A DNA stretch of 64,000 nt from an uncultured Clostridium sp. (GTDB lineage: Bacteria; Bacillota; Clostridia; Clostridiales; Clostridiaceae), in assembly GCF_934754925.1 (NCBI RefSeq), contig NZ_CAKVJA010000007.1, forward strand, positions 1 through 64,000, read 5' to 3'. A program made the translations under genes and the position numbers. Positions within the stretch are counted from its first letter, which is position 1, and each line of letters starts with the position of its first letter. Below the pieces are notes generated by a model. The model was given only the letters and a program-made list of their open reading frames with translations. It was not told where the DNA came from and did not search any database. Shown here one piece after another: positions 35,897 through 45,239 of this stretch.

Positions 35897-36409
35897 TTAA
35901 CTTATAAAAACGGTAGTTCCATATGGAATATTATCATAAATCCATTTAGCATTTACTTTAGCAAGTCTAACACAGCCATTACTAATTTTATATCCAAGAC
36001 GTCCGTCTCTAACTGTATTATCTAAGTTATAAATAATTGAATGGAAAAGATAATTTCCTTTAAATTGTGTATAGTAATAACAAATATACCCATGATTTTC
36101 GCCAAATGAAAATCCTTTAGCACCAACTTTAAATGTTCCTAATGGTGTAGGGGTGGATGGTTTTCCAATAGAGCAAATATAATTCTTCACTAGCTTCCAG
36201 TTATTTTTAGAGCCTGAAAAAATATTCACATGAAAATTATTAGTATCTACCCAAATAAGATATTTGGTAGTGCTAGATAAATTATTGTTATTTACAAATT
36301 TTGTAGAGGTATCATTGTAATTTGATGGAACTCTAAATTTATTAGATATTACAGATTTTGAAAAAATAATATTATGATATATATTTTTTAGGATATTATT
36401 AAATTGCAT
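35897..36409 (-). CDS. L,D-transpeptidase (YkuD) domain protein
   Basis: 170 residues from the ATG at 36409. The YkuD domain runs from about residue 45 (YLIWVDTNNFHVNIFSG) to the end, with the FHS His and the catalytic SNGCVRL motif (Cys and Arg). Such enzymes cross-link peptidoglycan or attach proteins to it. I see no clear signal peptide, which is odd for a wall enzyme; the frame continues 23 codons upstream to a TTG but without a ribosome site. A 14-bp perfect palindrome lies just upstream. Confidence 0.75.
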   Translation of the reverse strand: MQFNNILKNIYHNIIFSKSVISNKFRVPSNYNDTSTKFVNNNNLSSTTKYLIWVDTNNFHVNIFSGSKNNWKLVKNYICSIGKPSTPTPLGTFKVGAKGFSFGENHGYICYYYTQFKGNYLFHSIIYNLDNTVRDGRLGYKISNGCVRLAKVNAKWIYDNIPYGTTVFIS

Positions 36410-36433
36410 AAATATTCTCTCTTCTTGTATTAT

Positions 36434-36465
36434 TAAATATATTATTTTATGAAATAATATATTTA
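36434..36465. promoter_or_regulatory. perfect 14-bp inverted repeat upstream of the L,D-transpeptidase gene
   Basis: TAAATATATTATTT (36434-36447) and AAATAATATATTTA (36452-36465) around a 4-base loop, 25-56 bases before the start codon. No T-tract follows, so an operator is more likely than a terminator. Confidence 0.45.
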
Positions 36466-36583
36466 AGTGTTCAGTCAATAAAATTAAGAATACAAATATT
36501 CTTAAAATTTATTTATATTACAAATAATAAATTAAATTATAAAAGTATACAGTTTTTATTAAACTTCTGGAGGTGAATATTTT

Positions 36584-37285
36584 ATGATAAGTGAGCTTAT
36601 TAATAGTGAAACATTTAAAGTATCAATAGTTATTATATTTAAGATAATTGTATGTGTAATTCTTGTAGGAGCAATAGGATATAATAGAGAGAAAAAAGGC
36701 ATGGTAGTAGGAATAAGAACTCATGTTATGGTTGGACTTGTTGGCTTATTAATTCAAATAACATCTTTAGAATATTATCGTATTAATGGTGGGGATAATG
36801 ATGTGTTCAGATTGGCTGGACAATATATTTCAGGTATAGGTTTTTTAGGTGCAGGAACAATATTAAAAGATAAAAGAAGCGTAAAGGGGTTAACTACAGC
36901 AGCATCTATATGTTTAGTAGCTATAATAGGTCTAGCGGTAGGATCAGGTATATATCTTGCTTCAATACTTGTTACTCTTGTTGCATATGCATTTTTAAAT
37001 GATATATTTAGAATAAAAAATTTAATTACTATATCTAGAAATTCACATGCCCATATAGAAGTTAGAATAAGTGAGAATATATCAGTAACAGTTGAGGCTA
37101 TAAAGGACATGATAAGAAATGTTGGGGGAGATATAGTATCTATTGAAATGCAAAAGAGATCTAAGGGTGAAGGTGTTAGACTTAGATTTAAAATAAATCT
37201 TGATGATGAACTTGATATTAGCGATATATTAACAGATATAATGTGTATAAATGAAGTTGAAAAGGTAGATTTAATAGAGCATTAA
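36584..37285 (+). CDS. MgtC/SapB family membrane protein
   Basis: 233 residues: four or five N-terminal membrane helices with GAIGYNREKKG, GIRTHVMVGLVG and ISGIGFLGAGTILKD, the MgtC signatures, then a soluble ACT-like domain (from about 150; HIEVRISENISVTVEAIKDMI). MgtC proteins are linked to magnesium limitation and control of ATP synthase, but non-virulence homologues like this are poorly understood. RBS GGAGGTG. Terminated by a strong hairpin. Confidence 0.9.
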   Translation: MISELINSETFKVSIVIIFKIIVCVILVGAIGYNREKKGMVVGIRTHVMVGLVGLLIQITSLEYYRINGGDNDVFRLAGQYISGIGFLGAGTILKDKRSVKGLTTAASICLVAIIGLAVGSGIYLASILVTLVAYAFLNDIFRIKNLITISRNSHAHIEVRISENISVTVEAIKDMIRNVGGDIVSIEMQKRSKGEGVRLRFKINLDDELDISDILTDIMCINEVEKVDLIEH

Positions 37286-37291
37286 ACATAT

Positions 37292-37333
37292 AAAATGGTA
37301 TGTGTCAGAAAGCATGATACATACCATTTTTAT
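37292..37333. terminator. bidirectional terminator
   Basis: AAAATGGTATGT (37292-37303) pairs with ACATACCATTTT (37319-37330) followed by TATT. Confidence 0.85.
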
Positions 37334-37345
37334 TATTAAATTATA

Positions 37346-38764
37346 TTAAACTAAGCTATCAATTCCATTTACAGTAGTTTGTTCATTTTCATCAACAGGA
37401 ATAACAAGGTATTTTTTACCGTCAATTATTTGTGATTTTATTTGAGGTACTTTTTCAGGTTTTACTTTTAGTACAATATCATAGTTTTCATTTGTAGTAT
37501 TAGAATTATCAATACTTTCATCTAAAGCTTCAGATGTCCCTATGTTAGTATTAAGGTCGGTATCAGAATTATCTTTTGATATAGAATCATTAATATCTTC
37601 TGAAGTAATATTAGAAGAATCTACTTCTATAGCAGCTTCATTTTCTAATTCTGATGAAATCTTTTCGCTTTCTGAATCTGGGGAAGAGGCTTGACTTACT
37701 CTTTCAAGTTTATTTTCAAGGATTTTTACCTGTCTTTCAAGCATTTCTTCTTTTTTCTTTTGAGCTTTTGCGGCAAGAGCCTTATTATCTATTAATATTT
37801 CAGCTACAGGAGGGGTATCGCCAAAGTTTTCTGTATATGATTTTTCTATTTTAGTAGTAATTTCTTCAGGGACACCACTTAGAGATAGTATTTCCTGAAC
37901 AACATCATTAGTTAAAACTATTGGTGTATCAGACTCTTCATAAATACTATTATGTTCTTCAATTTTATTATTTAGGCTTTCTTGAATTTCCATAAAGAAA
38001 TGCTCAGATTTTTTTTCATCAGGACCAAGAGCATCTCGGATAATATCATTAAATGCTTCTTTTTGCTCTGTATGAGTTTGTTTTGAAGGACAGCCTAGAA
38101 CATTTTCCATTAATTCAGGATGTGTATCTTTTGAATTTTTTGTATAGTACATAATAGAGTTAACATCTGAACCACGATTTATGAAGGCAGGAAATACAAA
38201 TCCATTACTTGGTGCTTCAACAACCCAATCTCTTGTACGAGATTTAATAGTATTTTCTTCCTCAAAGTATCTAAGTCCCGCCTTAGATAGTTCAACAGGG
38301 CATATAGCACAAAGAATATATTCATAAACCTCTTCAGATTCATCTAGTTTTGCATTATCTTTAGTCTTAGTAATAATATCGTAAGCATCGTGGAATATAA
38401 GTATTAGGAAGTTACCGGTATAATCATAACTTTCTATAATTGAATTGTAGAATTCATCAAGTAAAGCATCATCTTTTAATCCACTGTTTTTTAGTTTCAT
38501 AAAAGAAAGTTGTTTTTCGTTTATGTGTTCTTCGTTAAGTTCAAAATTAAGTTCTAAAATATTGTTACCAATAGTTCCAGATAAAACTTTCTTAGCAATT
38601 TCTAAGTATTTAAAATAATCATCTTCTTCTAAATTTAAAAATGTTTCCCTAAATTTTAATAAAATATTTTTTTCGCCATTAACGTAACAACCACACATTT
38701 TTGTAAAAGTACAGTGGTCTTTTTTAAAACGTTTTTTTAGCTCTAATATATCTTTTTTTCTCAT
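37346..38764 (-). CDS. DUF4317 family protein
   Basis: 472 residues from the ATG at 38764 (AAAGGA seven bases upstream). The N-terminal RKKDILELKKRFKKDHCTF with GCYVNGEKNIL is typical of DUF4317, a conserved clostridial protein of unknown role. The middle contains CAICPVELSKAGLRYF. The last ~150 residues include a coiled coil (KAQKKKEEMLERQVKILENK) and an acidic Ser/Asp/Glu-rich low-complexity linker. No signal peptide or membrane segment. Monocistronic. Confidence 0.8.
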   Translation of the reverse strand: MRKKDILELKKRFKKDHCTFTKMCGCYVNGEKNILLKFRETFLNLEEDDYFKYLEIAKKVLSGTIGNNILELNFELNEEHINEKQLSFMKLKNSGLKDDALLDEFYNSIIESYDYTGNFLILIFHDAYDIITKTKDNAKLDESEEVYEYILCAICPVELSKAGLRYFEEENTIKSRTRDWVVEAPSNGFVFPAFINRGSDVNSIMYYTKNSKDTHPELMENVLGCPSKQTHTEQKEAFNDIIRDALGPDEKKSEHFFMEIQESLNNKIEEHNSIYEESDTPIVLTNDVVQEILSLSGVPEEITTKIEKSYTENFGDTPPVAEILIDNKALAAKAQKKKEEMLERQVKILENKLERVSQASSPDSESEKISSELENEAAIEVDSSNITSEDINDSISKDNSDTDLNTNIGTSEALDESIDNSNTTNENYDIVLKVKPEKVPQIKSQIIDGKKYLVIPVDENEQTTVNGIDSLV

Positions 38765-38937
38765 ATATAATCCTTTCATTACAAATTTTATTTATTAATA
38801 TATAGCAAAATATGTTACTAATTATAAGTATAATATTCTCATGAAACCTCTGCAAGAATGAAATAGATTATATTAGTAAGTTATAAATTTTTGAATATAA
38901 GATATTATAATGGATAAAATATTATTTTAAATTTTTG

Positions 38938-38968
38938 TTGACTATAACGTTACGTTATAGATTATAGT
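38938..38968 (+). promoter_or_regulatory. MerR-type promoter with 19-bp spacer and operator dyad
   Basis: TTGACT (38938-38943), 19-base spacer, TATAGT (38963-38968). The over-long spacer contains a perfect dyad CTATAACG-TTA-CGTTATAG (38942-38960), the classic arrangement that MerR-family activators untwist. It drives the broken regulator gene downstream, indicating former autoregulation. Confidence 0.75.
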
Positions 38969-39052
38969 TATATTGTGGTAGGGAAAATTTATTATAGCTA
39001 TAATAATTCAATTGAAAATATCTACTGATCTATAAAAAGAGGTTGAATAAAA

Positions 39053-39488
39053 ATGAAAATAAGCGAGGTAGCAAAGTTAAGCGGAGTTACAGTAAGGACA
39101 CTTCATTATTATGATGAAATTGGACTTTTAAAACCAAGTAAGACTACGGAAGCTGGATACAGAATGTATTCAATTGAGGATTTAGAAAAGTTACAACAAA
39201 TACTATTTTTTAGAGAATTAGATTTTCCATTAAATGAAATAAAAGAAATAATGATAAATCCAAAATATGATAAAATTGAAGCGTTAAATAAGCATAAGGA
39301 ATTGCTTATAGAAAAAAGAAAAAGAATAGATGGATTAGTTACCTTTTTATAATTGCACAAAGGAAATTTTAAGTTGTTTAGGATTAATGTATATAGGAGA
39401 TGAAAGATTTAAAGAAAATATAGATAAATATGGAGAAGGAACTTCAGAATTCATGGCAAAGGCAATTGAGATATATTGCTCAAAATAA
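39053..39488 (+). pseudogene. TipAL-type MerR regulator with internal deletion and frameshift
   Basis: The first 99 codons (39053-39352) encode a normal MerR DNA-binding domain and helix (MKISEVAKLSGVTVRTLHYYDEIG to RKRIDGLV), ending at a premature TAA. In another frame the next bases (about 39345-39488) encode FYNCTKEILSCLGLMYIGDE and IDKYGEGTSEFMAKAIEIYC, which is the end of a TipAS antibiotic-recognition domain. About 110-120 codons between them are missing. The shortened first part might still bind DNA. The MerR-type operator upstream is intact and a terminator follows. Confidence 0.8.
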
Positions 39489-39511
39489 AAGCTTATATTT
39501 ATAATATAAAG

Positions 39512-39537
39512 TCCACAACAATTGTTGTGGATTTTTT
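39512..39537 (+). terminator. rho-independent terminator
   Basis: Perfect 20-bp palindrome TCCACAACAATTGTTGTGGA (39512-39531) followed by TTTTTT. Confidence 0.9.
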
Positions 39538-39741
39538 GCAGGTATTATGTATTTAACAACTTGACATTTTCTTGAAAAAAGCAAAAAATAAATATAAAAA
39601 TGAGAAGATTTAATTTATTGTACTAAGGGTAAGGTGCAGTATTATTTTAATATGGTATCTGCACAAATAATGAATGAAATATATAGTGAGTAGTTTTTAA
39701 AGTGTTTGGAAAAAGAAATATTGAGAAAGAGGGAATAAAAA

Positions 39742-40845
39742 ATGTTTTTCTATATTGTACTACCAGTAATATTTATGATTCCTTTTGGAATATATATATA
39801 TTTTTTTATTAGAAGAATCTTAAATTTGCTTATGAAAGATAAGAAAATCAAGCAACAAAAAATTATAAGTTTAGTTTTAACATTACTTATAATGATACCA
39901 GCATTAAAGGTATGGGGAACATGGGCAGTTGTAGTATTTCATATTGTTATAATTGCATGGGTAGTTGAATTAATTTATTTTATTATAAAGAAATTTACTA
40001 ATAATAGTTTTATTAAAGTAACTTATAGAAGTGGAATTATACCGTTATTATTAACAGCAATTTTAATTGTATATGGATATATAAATATTCATAATATAAT
40101 TGAAAAAGATTATACTGTGTATACAAATAAAAATATTGGGAGCAAAGCCTATAGAGTAGATTTTATATCAGATCTCCATTTTGGCACTACTATGGATAAT
40201 GAGACATTGCAAAAATACTGTGATAAAATATCAGAAACTAATGCAGATATAGTAATATTAGGTGGAGATATTGTAGATGAAAGTACGACTTTAAAAGAAA
40301 TGCAAGATGCATTTAAAATATTATCAACTATTAAAAGTAATTATGGGATATATTATGTATATGGTAATCATGATAAATCTAAATATACAATAGATCCTAA
40401 CTATACTGAAGAAGAGTTAGAGGAAGCAATAATAAATTCAGGAATAAAAATACTTGCCGATGATATATATGAAATAAATGATGAACTGTGTATAATAGGA
40501 AGAAAAGATAGATCTTATGCAAATGAAACTAGAAAATCATCACAAGAACTATCAAAAGAAGTAAGTGATGATTATTATAAAATAATAGTTGATCATGAGC
40601 CTTGTGAATTAAAAGAAAATAGTGAAAGTGGATATGATTTAATGATTTCTGGGCATACACATTATGGTCAAATATGGCCAATAGGACAGTTGATGGAATT
40701 GTTTAATATTAATGAAATGGAATATGGATATGAAAAAAAAGACAATATGGATATAATAGTCTCTTGTGGAATAGGAGGTTGGGGATATCCATTAAGAACA
40801 GAAAAACATTGTGAATATGTAGTGATTGATATTGTGAGGAAATAA
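39742..40845 (+). CDS. membrane metallophosphoesterase
   Basis: 367 residues: about four N-terminal membrane helices (to ~115) and a calcineurin-like phosphoesterase domain with DLHFGTT, GGDIVDE, GNHD and GHTHYGQIWP, providing the usual dinuclear metal site. The YkoQ/YaeI layout suggests action on a lipid- or nucleotide-linked phosphate at the membrane. It lies three bases before the first U32-like gene, whose ribosome site is in its end, so it belongs to the same transcript. RBS GAGGGAAT. Confidence 0.85.
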   Translation: MFFYIVLPVIFMIPFGIYIYFFIRRILNLLMKDKKIKQQKIISLVLTLLIMIPALKVWGTWAVVVFHIVIIAWVVELIYFIIKKFTNNSFIKVTYRSGIIPLLLTAILIVYGYINIHNIIEKDYTVYTNKNIGSKAYRVDFISDLHFGTTMDNETLQKYCDKISETNADIVILGGDIVDESTTLKEMQDAFKILSTIKSNYGIYYVYGNHDKSKYTIDPNYTEEELEEAIINSGIKILADDIYEINDELCIIGRKDRSYANETRKSSQELSKEVSDDYYKIIVDHEPCELKENSESGYDLMISGHTHYGQIWPIGQLMELFNINEMEYGYEKKDNMDIIVSCGIGGWGYPLRTEKHCEYVVIDIVRK

Positions 40846-40848
40846 ATT

Positions 40849-42189
40849 TTGGAAAGAGAAGAAGTAGAATTATTACCATCAGGGTTAATAACCTGTTTAT
40901 TAAATATTAAAGAAGTAAGAATAATGAAAATATCTCCTGAAAGGTTAACTATAAGATTAGCACAAGAGATAAAGGAGATAAATGAATTAAAGGTTATATT
41001 TCATATATTTGATGAAAATAGATATGAAGAAATAACTATAGAAAAATATAATTTGATAAATAAGGAGAAGCATGAGTTTTATATAACTTATGTTTTTTCT
41101 ATTAAGGACGAAGCTTATTTACAAAATGTGAGAAATACTTTTAACAATTATACTAGATATATTAGATTAAAGTCATATAGTGATGATAATTATTTTTCTA
41201 ATGAGATGGTAGGATATCCTTCAGAAAAAGATTATGATTTCTATGAAGATTATATAAGTCAAAAGCAAGAGTGGATGACTAATTTAAATTATGATAGCTT
41301 TAATTATAGTATTTTAAATTCAGTAGAATTAGCCATTAATATAGATAATTATGAGCTGTATAATAAATATTTAAATGAAGACATAGAGGTATTTGTTGAT
41401 AATTACTTAAAAAATAATTTTATAGAAAAGCATAAGCTTATGCATAAAAATATATCAAGAATTTATATTGGAAATGAGTTTTGTCATAATTTATTTCCAA
41501 GCCTTGAATTGTTAATTGAAATGATTAACAAGGCTAAAGAAGAAAATCTAGAAATTACAATATGTTTTACATATATAAGAGAGTGCTATATAGAAAAAAC
41601 TAGATATATAATAGAGAAGATATATGATTGGTGTATTGAAAATAATAAAAATATAGAAATTGTAATAAATGATTGGGGAATGATAAAGTTAGTACAGGAT
41701 AAAAGTGATTATTTTATTCTTAACCTAGGAGTATTATTAAATAAAAGAAAGAAGGATCCAAGGTATGTTTATAAAAAAGGGTATAAGGAAAACAATAAGT
41801 TAATAGGAAAAAATAATCTTAATAGTTATATTTTTAATAGATTTCTAAATGAAAATAATATAAAAAGATATGAGTATGAAAATTGTGGATATGATATTGA
41901 AATTGCAGAAGGAAATCATAGTTTACATATTCCTTTTTATGTAACTAATACATCTCAGTATTGTACATTATATGCAATGTGTACAACAATGAATAGAGGT
42001 AATCAAAAACTTGTTAAAGGATGTCCAATGTACTGTAAGGAATATATATTTTCATATCCAAAGCACTTAAAAATGGTAGGAAGATATAATTCAATATTTG
42101 CTTTTGATGACACATTACTTAAGGATTTTGAGAAGTTAGAGCATTATATAGATAATGGAATAGATAGAATAGTTTTAAATTTTATATAA
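40849..42189 (+). CDS. U32-like iron-sulfur protein, first of a pair
   Basis: 446 residues from a TTG with GAGGA eight to nine bases upstream, inside the preceding gene's end. The N-terminal ~110 residues form an extra beta-rich domain. The central EIVINDWGMIKL (270-281), LGVLLNKRKKDPR (293-305) and the late C372-x5-C378-x13-C392-x3-C396 are as in UbiV/U32-type proteins, whose four cysteines hold a [4Fe-4S] cluster. It is followed 14 bases later by a second U32 gene, which recalls the UbiU-UbiV heterodimer. Substrate unknown; no ubiquinone is expected in clostridia. Confidence 0.65.
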   Translation: MEREEVELLPSGLITCLLNIKEVRIMKISPERLTIRLAQEIKEINELKVIFHIFDENRYEEITIEKYNLINKEKHEFYITYVFSIKDEAYLQNVRNTFNNYTRYIRLKSYSDDNYFSNEMVGYPSEKDYDFYEDYISQKQEWMTNLNYDSFNYSILNSVELAINIDNYELYNKYLNEDIEVFVDNYLKNNFIEKHKLMHKNISRIYIGNEFCHNLFPSLELLIEMINKAKEENLEITICFTYIRECYIEKTRYIIEKIYDWCIENNKNIEIVINDWGMIKLVQDKSDYFILNLGVLLNKRKKDPRYVYKKGYKENNKLIGKNNLNSYIFNRFLNENNIKRYEYENCGYDIEIAEGNHSLHIPFYVTNTSQYCTLYAMCTTMNRGNQKLVKGCPMYCKEYIFSYPKHLKMVGRYNSIFAFDDTLLKDFEKLEHYIDNGIDRIVLNFI

Positions 42190-42203
42190 ATGAGGAAAAT
42201 AAA

Positions 42204-43184
42204 ATGAAAATAGTAGCAGGACTTGGGTGTATTGATGATTATATAAGATTAGTTAAAGCAGGGGCAGATGAAGTTTTTTGTGGATATGTTCCTTATGAGT
42301 GGAATAAAAAGTATGGAAGTCTTTTTCCTTTAAATAGAAGAGAAGTGCTTTATTATAATATCCAAATAAATTCTTTAGAAGACATGAAGATATTAAAGAA
42401 AATGGTAGATATTTATAATGTTCCAGTAAGCATAGCATTTAATTATTTATATTATATAGAAGAGCAATATGAGGAAATAGCTAATATAATACAAGATTTA
42501 ATAAGGATTGGATTTAATGAATTTATTATAGCTGATATTGCACTTATATTATATTTAAAAGAAAAGGAAATAAAGTGTGTTATACATTTAAGTGGAGAAT
42601 GTGCAGAAATTAATAGCCTAGCAATAGATTTTTTAAATAAACTAAATATAGCTAGATATGTTTTTCATAGAAAAAATACAATTGAAGATATAGAATCATG
42701 TATAAAAAATAATAGGATAAAAAACTTGCAATATGAAGCTTTTATTTTAAATGAAAAATGTCATTATAGTGGTGCCTTTTGTAGCTCTTTGCATTGTGAT
42801 GAAATGTGTCATTTATGTAAGATGCCATATGATTTAGTTAAAATAAATGAGGAATCTAATTATTTTCAGGATGTTGATAAGAAGCTTCAACTTTACTATA
42901 AGGATTTTGAAGAGAAAGAATTATATATAGAAAATAAAAGCGAGTCATATATTTTAGGAAATACAGGATGTGGTATTTGCGAATTGAAAAAGTTAAAGGA
43001 AGCAGGAGTTACTCACCTAAAAGTTGTTGGGAGAGGTAAGTATGTAGATGATATTGAAAAGGATATTATAGGATTAAAAGAAGCCATTAATATGATTGAA
43101 AACATTGATAATGATAGGGATTATAAAAAGGCCATAAAAAATAAGCTATTTAAAGGTAAATGTAGCAAAGAGTGTTATTATTAA
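42204..43184 (+). CDS. peptidase U32 family iron-sulfur protein, second of a pair
   Basis: 326 residues with a TIM-barrel-type U32 fold: MKIVAGLGCIDDYIRLVKAGADEVFCG at the start (in two parts: residues 1-20 and 21-27), the cluster C186-x6-C193-x4-C198-x3-C202 (plus C205), and the C-terminal ICELKKLKEAGVTHLKVVGR that marks U32 proteins. Family members with known roles carry out oxygen-independent hydroxylation of tRNA, rRNA or ubiquinone precursors rather than proteolysis. RBS TGAGGA. It is downstream of another U32-like gene and upstream of a dus gene. Confidence 0.8.
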   Translation: MKIVAGLGCIDDYIRLVKAGADEVFCGYVPYEWNKKYGSLFPLNRREVLYYNIQINSLEDMKILKKMVDIYNVPVSIAFNYLYYIEEQYEEIANIIQDLIRIGFNEFIIADIALILYLKEKEIKCVIHLSGECAEINSLAIDFLNKLNIARYVFHRKNTIEDIESCIKNNRIKNLQYEAFILNEKCHYSGAFCSSLHCDEMCHLCKMPYDLVKINEESNYFQDVDKKLQLYYKDFEEKELYIENKSESYILGNTGCGICELKKLKEAGVTHLKVVGRGKYVDDIEKDIIGLKEAINMIENIDNDRDYKKAIKNKLFKGKCSKECYY

Positions 43185-43256
43185 TATTAATGTAGATTAT
43201 AAGGTGTTTGACTGATATAATATTTTTTAGAATATTTACAAACGAGGAGTAATTAC

Positions 43257-44219
43257 ATGAAATATTATTTAGCACCAATGGAAGGAATTACAGGGCATAT
43301 ATATAGAAATGCTTATGAAAAATACTTTCATAATATAGATAAATACTTTACACCCTTTATTGTACCTAATCAAAGTTTAAGTCTTAAAACTAAAGAGCTA
43401 AGAGATTTATTACCAGAAAACAATGAAGGTTTAAATGTAGTGCCACAGATATTAACTAATGATGCAGAAGGATTTATATTAACTGCAAATAAGTTAAAGC
43501 AATTAGGATATAATGAAATTAATTTAAATTTAGGATGTCCAGCAGGAACAGTTGTTTCAAAAAAGAGAGGATCAGGATTTCTTGCTTATCCAGATGAATT
43601 AGAGAGATTTTTAGATGAAATATATAAAATTGATAATATAAAAATATCAATAAAAACTAGATTAGGAAAAGAAATGCCAGAAGAATTTTATAAGCTTATT
43701 GAGATTTATAATAAGTATCCTCTTGAAGAATTAATAATTCATCCTAGAACTAGGGAGGATTTTTACGGAAATACACCAAATTTAAAAATGTTTAAAGAAG
43801 CATTATCTTTAAGTAAACATTCTGTATGTTATAATGGTGATATTTTTACTACTGAAAATTATCATAACATAGTAAATGAGTTTCCACAAATAGATAAAGT
43901 AATGCTTGGAAGAGGCATATTAGCTAATCCAGGATTAATCGGTGAAATTAGAGATAATAATTTTATTAGTAAGGAAATTTTGAAAAAGTTCCATGATGAA
44001 ATTTTTGAAAATTATACAATTCTTTTAAATGAAGACAAAAATGCCATGTATAGAATGAAAGAACTTTGGGGATATATGTCACATATATTTACAGATAATA
44101 AGAAGTATTATAAAAAAATTAAGAAAGCACAAAAAGCTAAAGATTATAGAGAAGCTGTTTCAAGTTTATTTCAAGAGCAAGAAATTATAAAAGGTGCTGG
44201 ATTATTTAGTAGTGAATAA
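43257..44219 (+). CDS. dus: tRNA-dihydrouridine synthase
   Basis: 320 residues, FMN-dependent. APMEGITGHIYR at the start, catalytic Cys94 in LNLGCPAGTVVSKKRGSG, IHPRTREDFYG and GRGILANPGL are Dus motifs. It reduces uridines in tRNA loops with NAD(P)H. GAGGAG ribosome site. The 72-base gap after the U32 pair lacks a terminator, so co-transcription is plausible. Which uridine it modifies cannot be told. Confidence 0.93.
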   Translation: MKYYLAPMEGITGHIYRNAYEKYFHNIDKYFTPFIVPNQSLSLKTKELRDLLPENNEGLNVVPQILTNDAEGFILTANKLKQLGYNEINLNLGCPAGTVVSKKRGSGFLAYPDELERFLDEIYKIDNIKISIKTRLGKEMPEEFYKLIEIYNKYPLEELIIHPRTREDFYGNTPNLKMFKEALSLSKHSVCYNGDIFTTENYHNIVNEFPQIDKVMLGRGILANPGLIGEIRDNNFISKEILKKFHDEIFENYTILLNEDKNAMYRMKELWGYMSHIFTDNKKYYKKIKKAQKAKDYREAVSSLFQEQEIIKGAGLFSSE

Positions 44220-44230
44220 TACATAATAAT

Positions 44231-44270
44231 AAATGAGGATTCAAAAATAAAAGTTTTGAATCCTCATTTT
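44231..44270. terminator. bidirectional terminator
   Basis: AAAATGAGGATTCAAAA-type stem: 44231-44246 pairs with 44254-44270, with flanking A and T runs for both convergent genes. Confidence 0.9.
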
Positions 44271-44288
44271 AAAGTTATGAAAATAATA

Positions 44289-45239
44289 TTAATTTATATA
44301 TTTATTTATAAAATTATTTACGGTTGTCCAATAAGTTATTGGATCTACTTCAGAGGCCTTAGCATGCTCTGCACCTTTTATTGTTAACATTTCTTTTTCG
44401 GAACTTGTTGCGTTATAAAGTTTTTCCATCATATAGTAAGGAACAAAATCATCTTGATCTCCATGAATATATAAAATTGGAGTTTTAGAGTTTTTTACTT
44501 GATCTATAGATGAAGCTTTACCTAAGAAATAACCAGCTCTTATTTTAGCAACAATAGATGAAACATTAAGTATTGGAAATTCAGGTAATGAGAATAGGGT
44601 ATCTAATTGATATGCAAATTCATCCCAAACTGATGTATAACCACAATCTGAAACTATTACTTTCACATTAGGAGATATCTCTTCACCAGAAGTCATTAAT
44701 ACCGTAGCAGCTCCCATAGAAACTCCATGAAGGACTATTTCAGCATTTGAATTTTCATTTAATATATAGTTTATCCAAGAGATAATATCTAATCTATCAT
44801 CCCATCCCATTCCTATATAGCTTCCTTCACTTAATCCATGGCCTCTTAAATCAGGAATAAGTACATTATAGCCATTATCATAATAATGTTTAGCGTATGT
44901 GCTCATATTTATTCCTTCACTTGTATAACCATGTACAGTAATAACCCATTTATCAGAATAGGTTTTATTTTTAATTTGATAACTATGAAGCTTTAAGTTA
45001 TCTGAAGATATTAAATATTCATCAGTATAATTTGAATTGTTTAATAACCAGGAAATATCAGAATCCAAAACTTGTCCACTTGTTGCTTCTGCTTCTTCTG
45101 GTGTTCCAAATACTATATCTTTTGGAGTATTTGGATTTAAAGCTAAATTATAAAAGTAATTTCCAACAAGACTTAGGGATATTACTAGAATAATACTAAT
45201 AAGCCCTAATGATATTCCTAAAAGTTTCTTTTTTTTCAT
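44289..45239 (-). CDS. membrane-anchored alpha/beta hydrolase
   Basis: 316 residues: N-terminal hydrophobic anchor (about 7-28) and an extracytoplasmic or membrane-facing alpha/beta-hydrolase domain. HGYTSEG forms the oxyanion region, GVSMG holds the nucleophilic Ser, HGDQDDFVP the Asp and GAEHAKA the His. It resembles the YqkD-type group; esterase or thioesterase activity is likely but the substrate is unknown. RBS AAGGAGAG. Monocistronic. Confidence 0.85.
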   Translation of the reverse strand: MKKKKLLGISLGLISIILVISLSLVGNYFYNLALNPNTPKDIVFGTPEEAEATSGQVLDSDISWLLNNSNYTDEYLISSDNLKLHSYQIKNKTYSDKWVITVHGYTSEGINMSTYAKHYYDNGYNVLIPDLRGHGLSEGSYIGMGWDDRLDIISWINYILNENSNAEIVLHGVSMGAATVLMTSGEEISPNVKVIVSDCGYTSVWDEFAYQLDTLFSLPEFPILNVSSIVAKIRAGYFLGKASSIDQVKNSKTPILYIHGDQDDFVPYYMMEKLYNATSSEKEMLTIKGAEHAKASEVDPITYWTTVNNFINKYIN

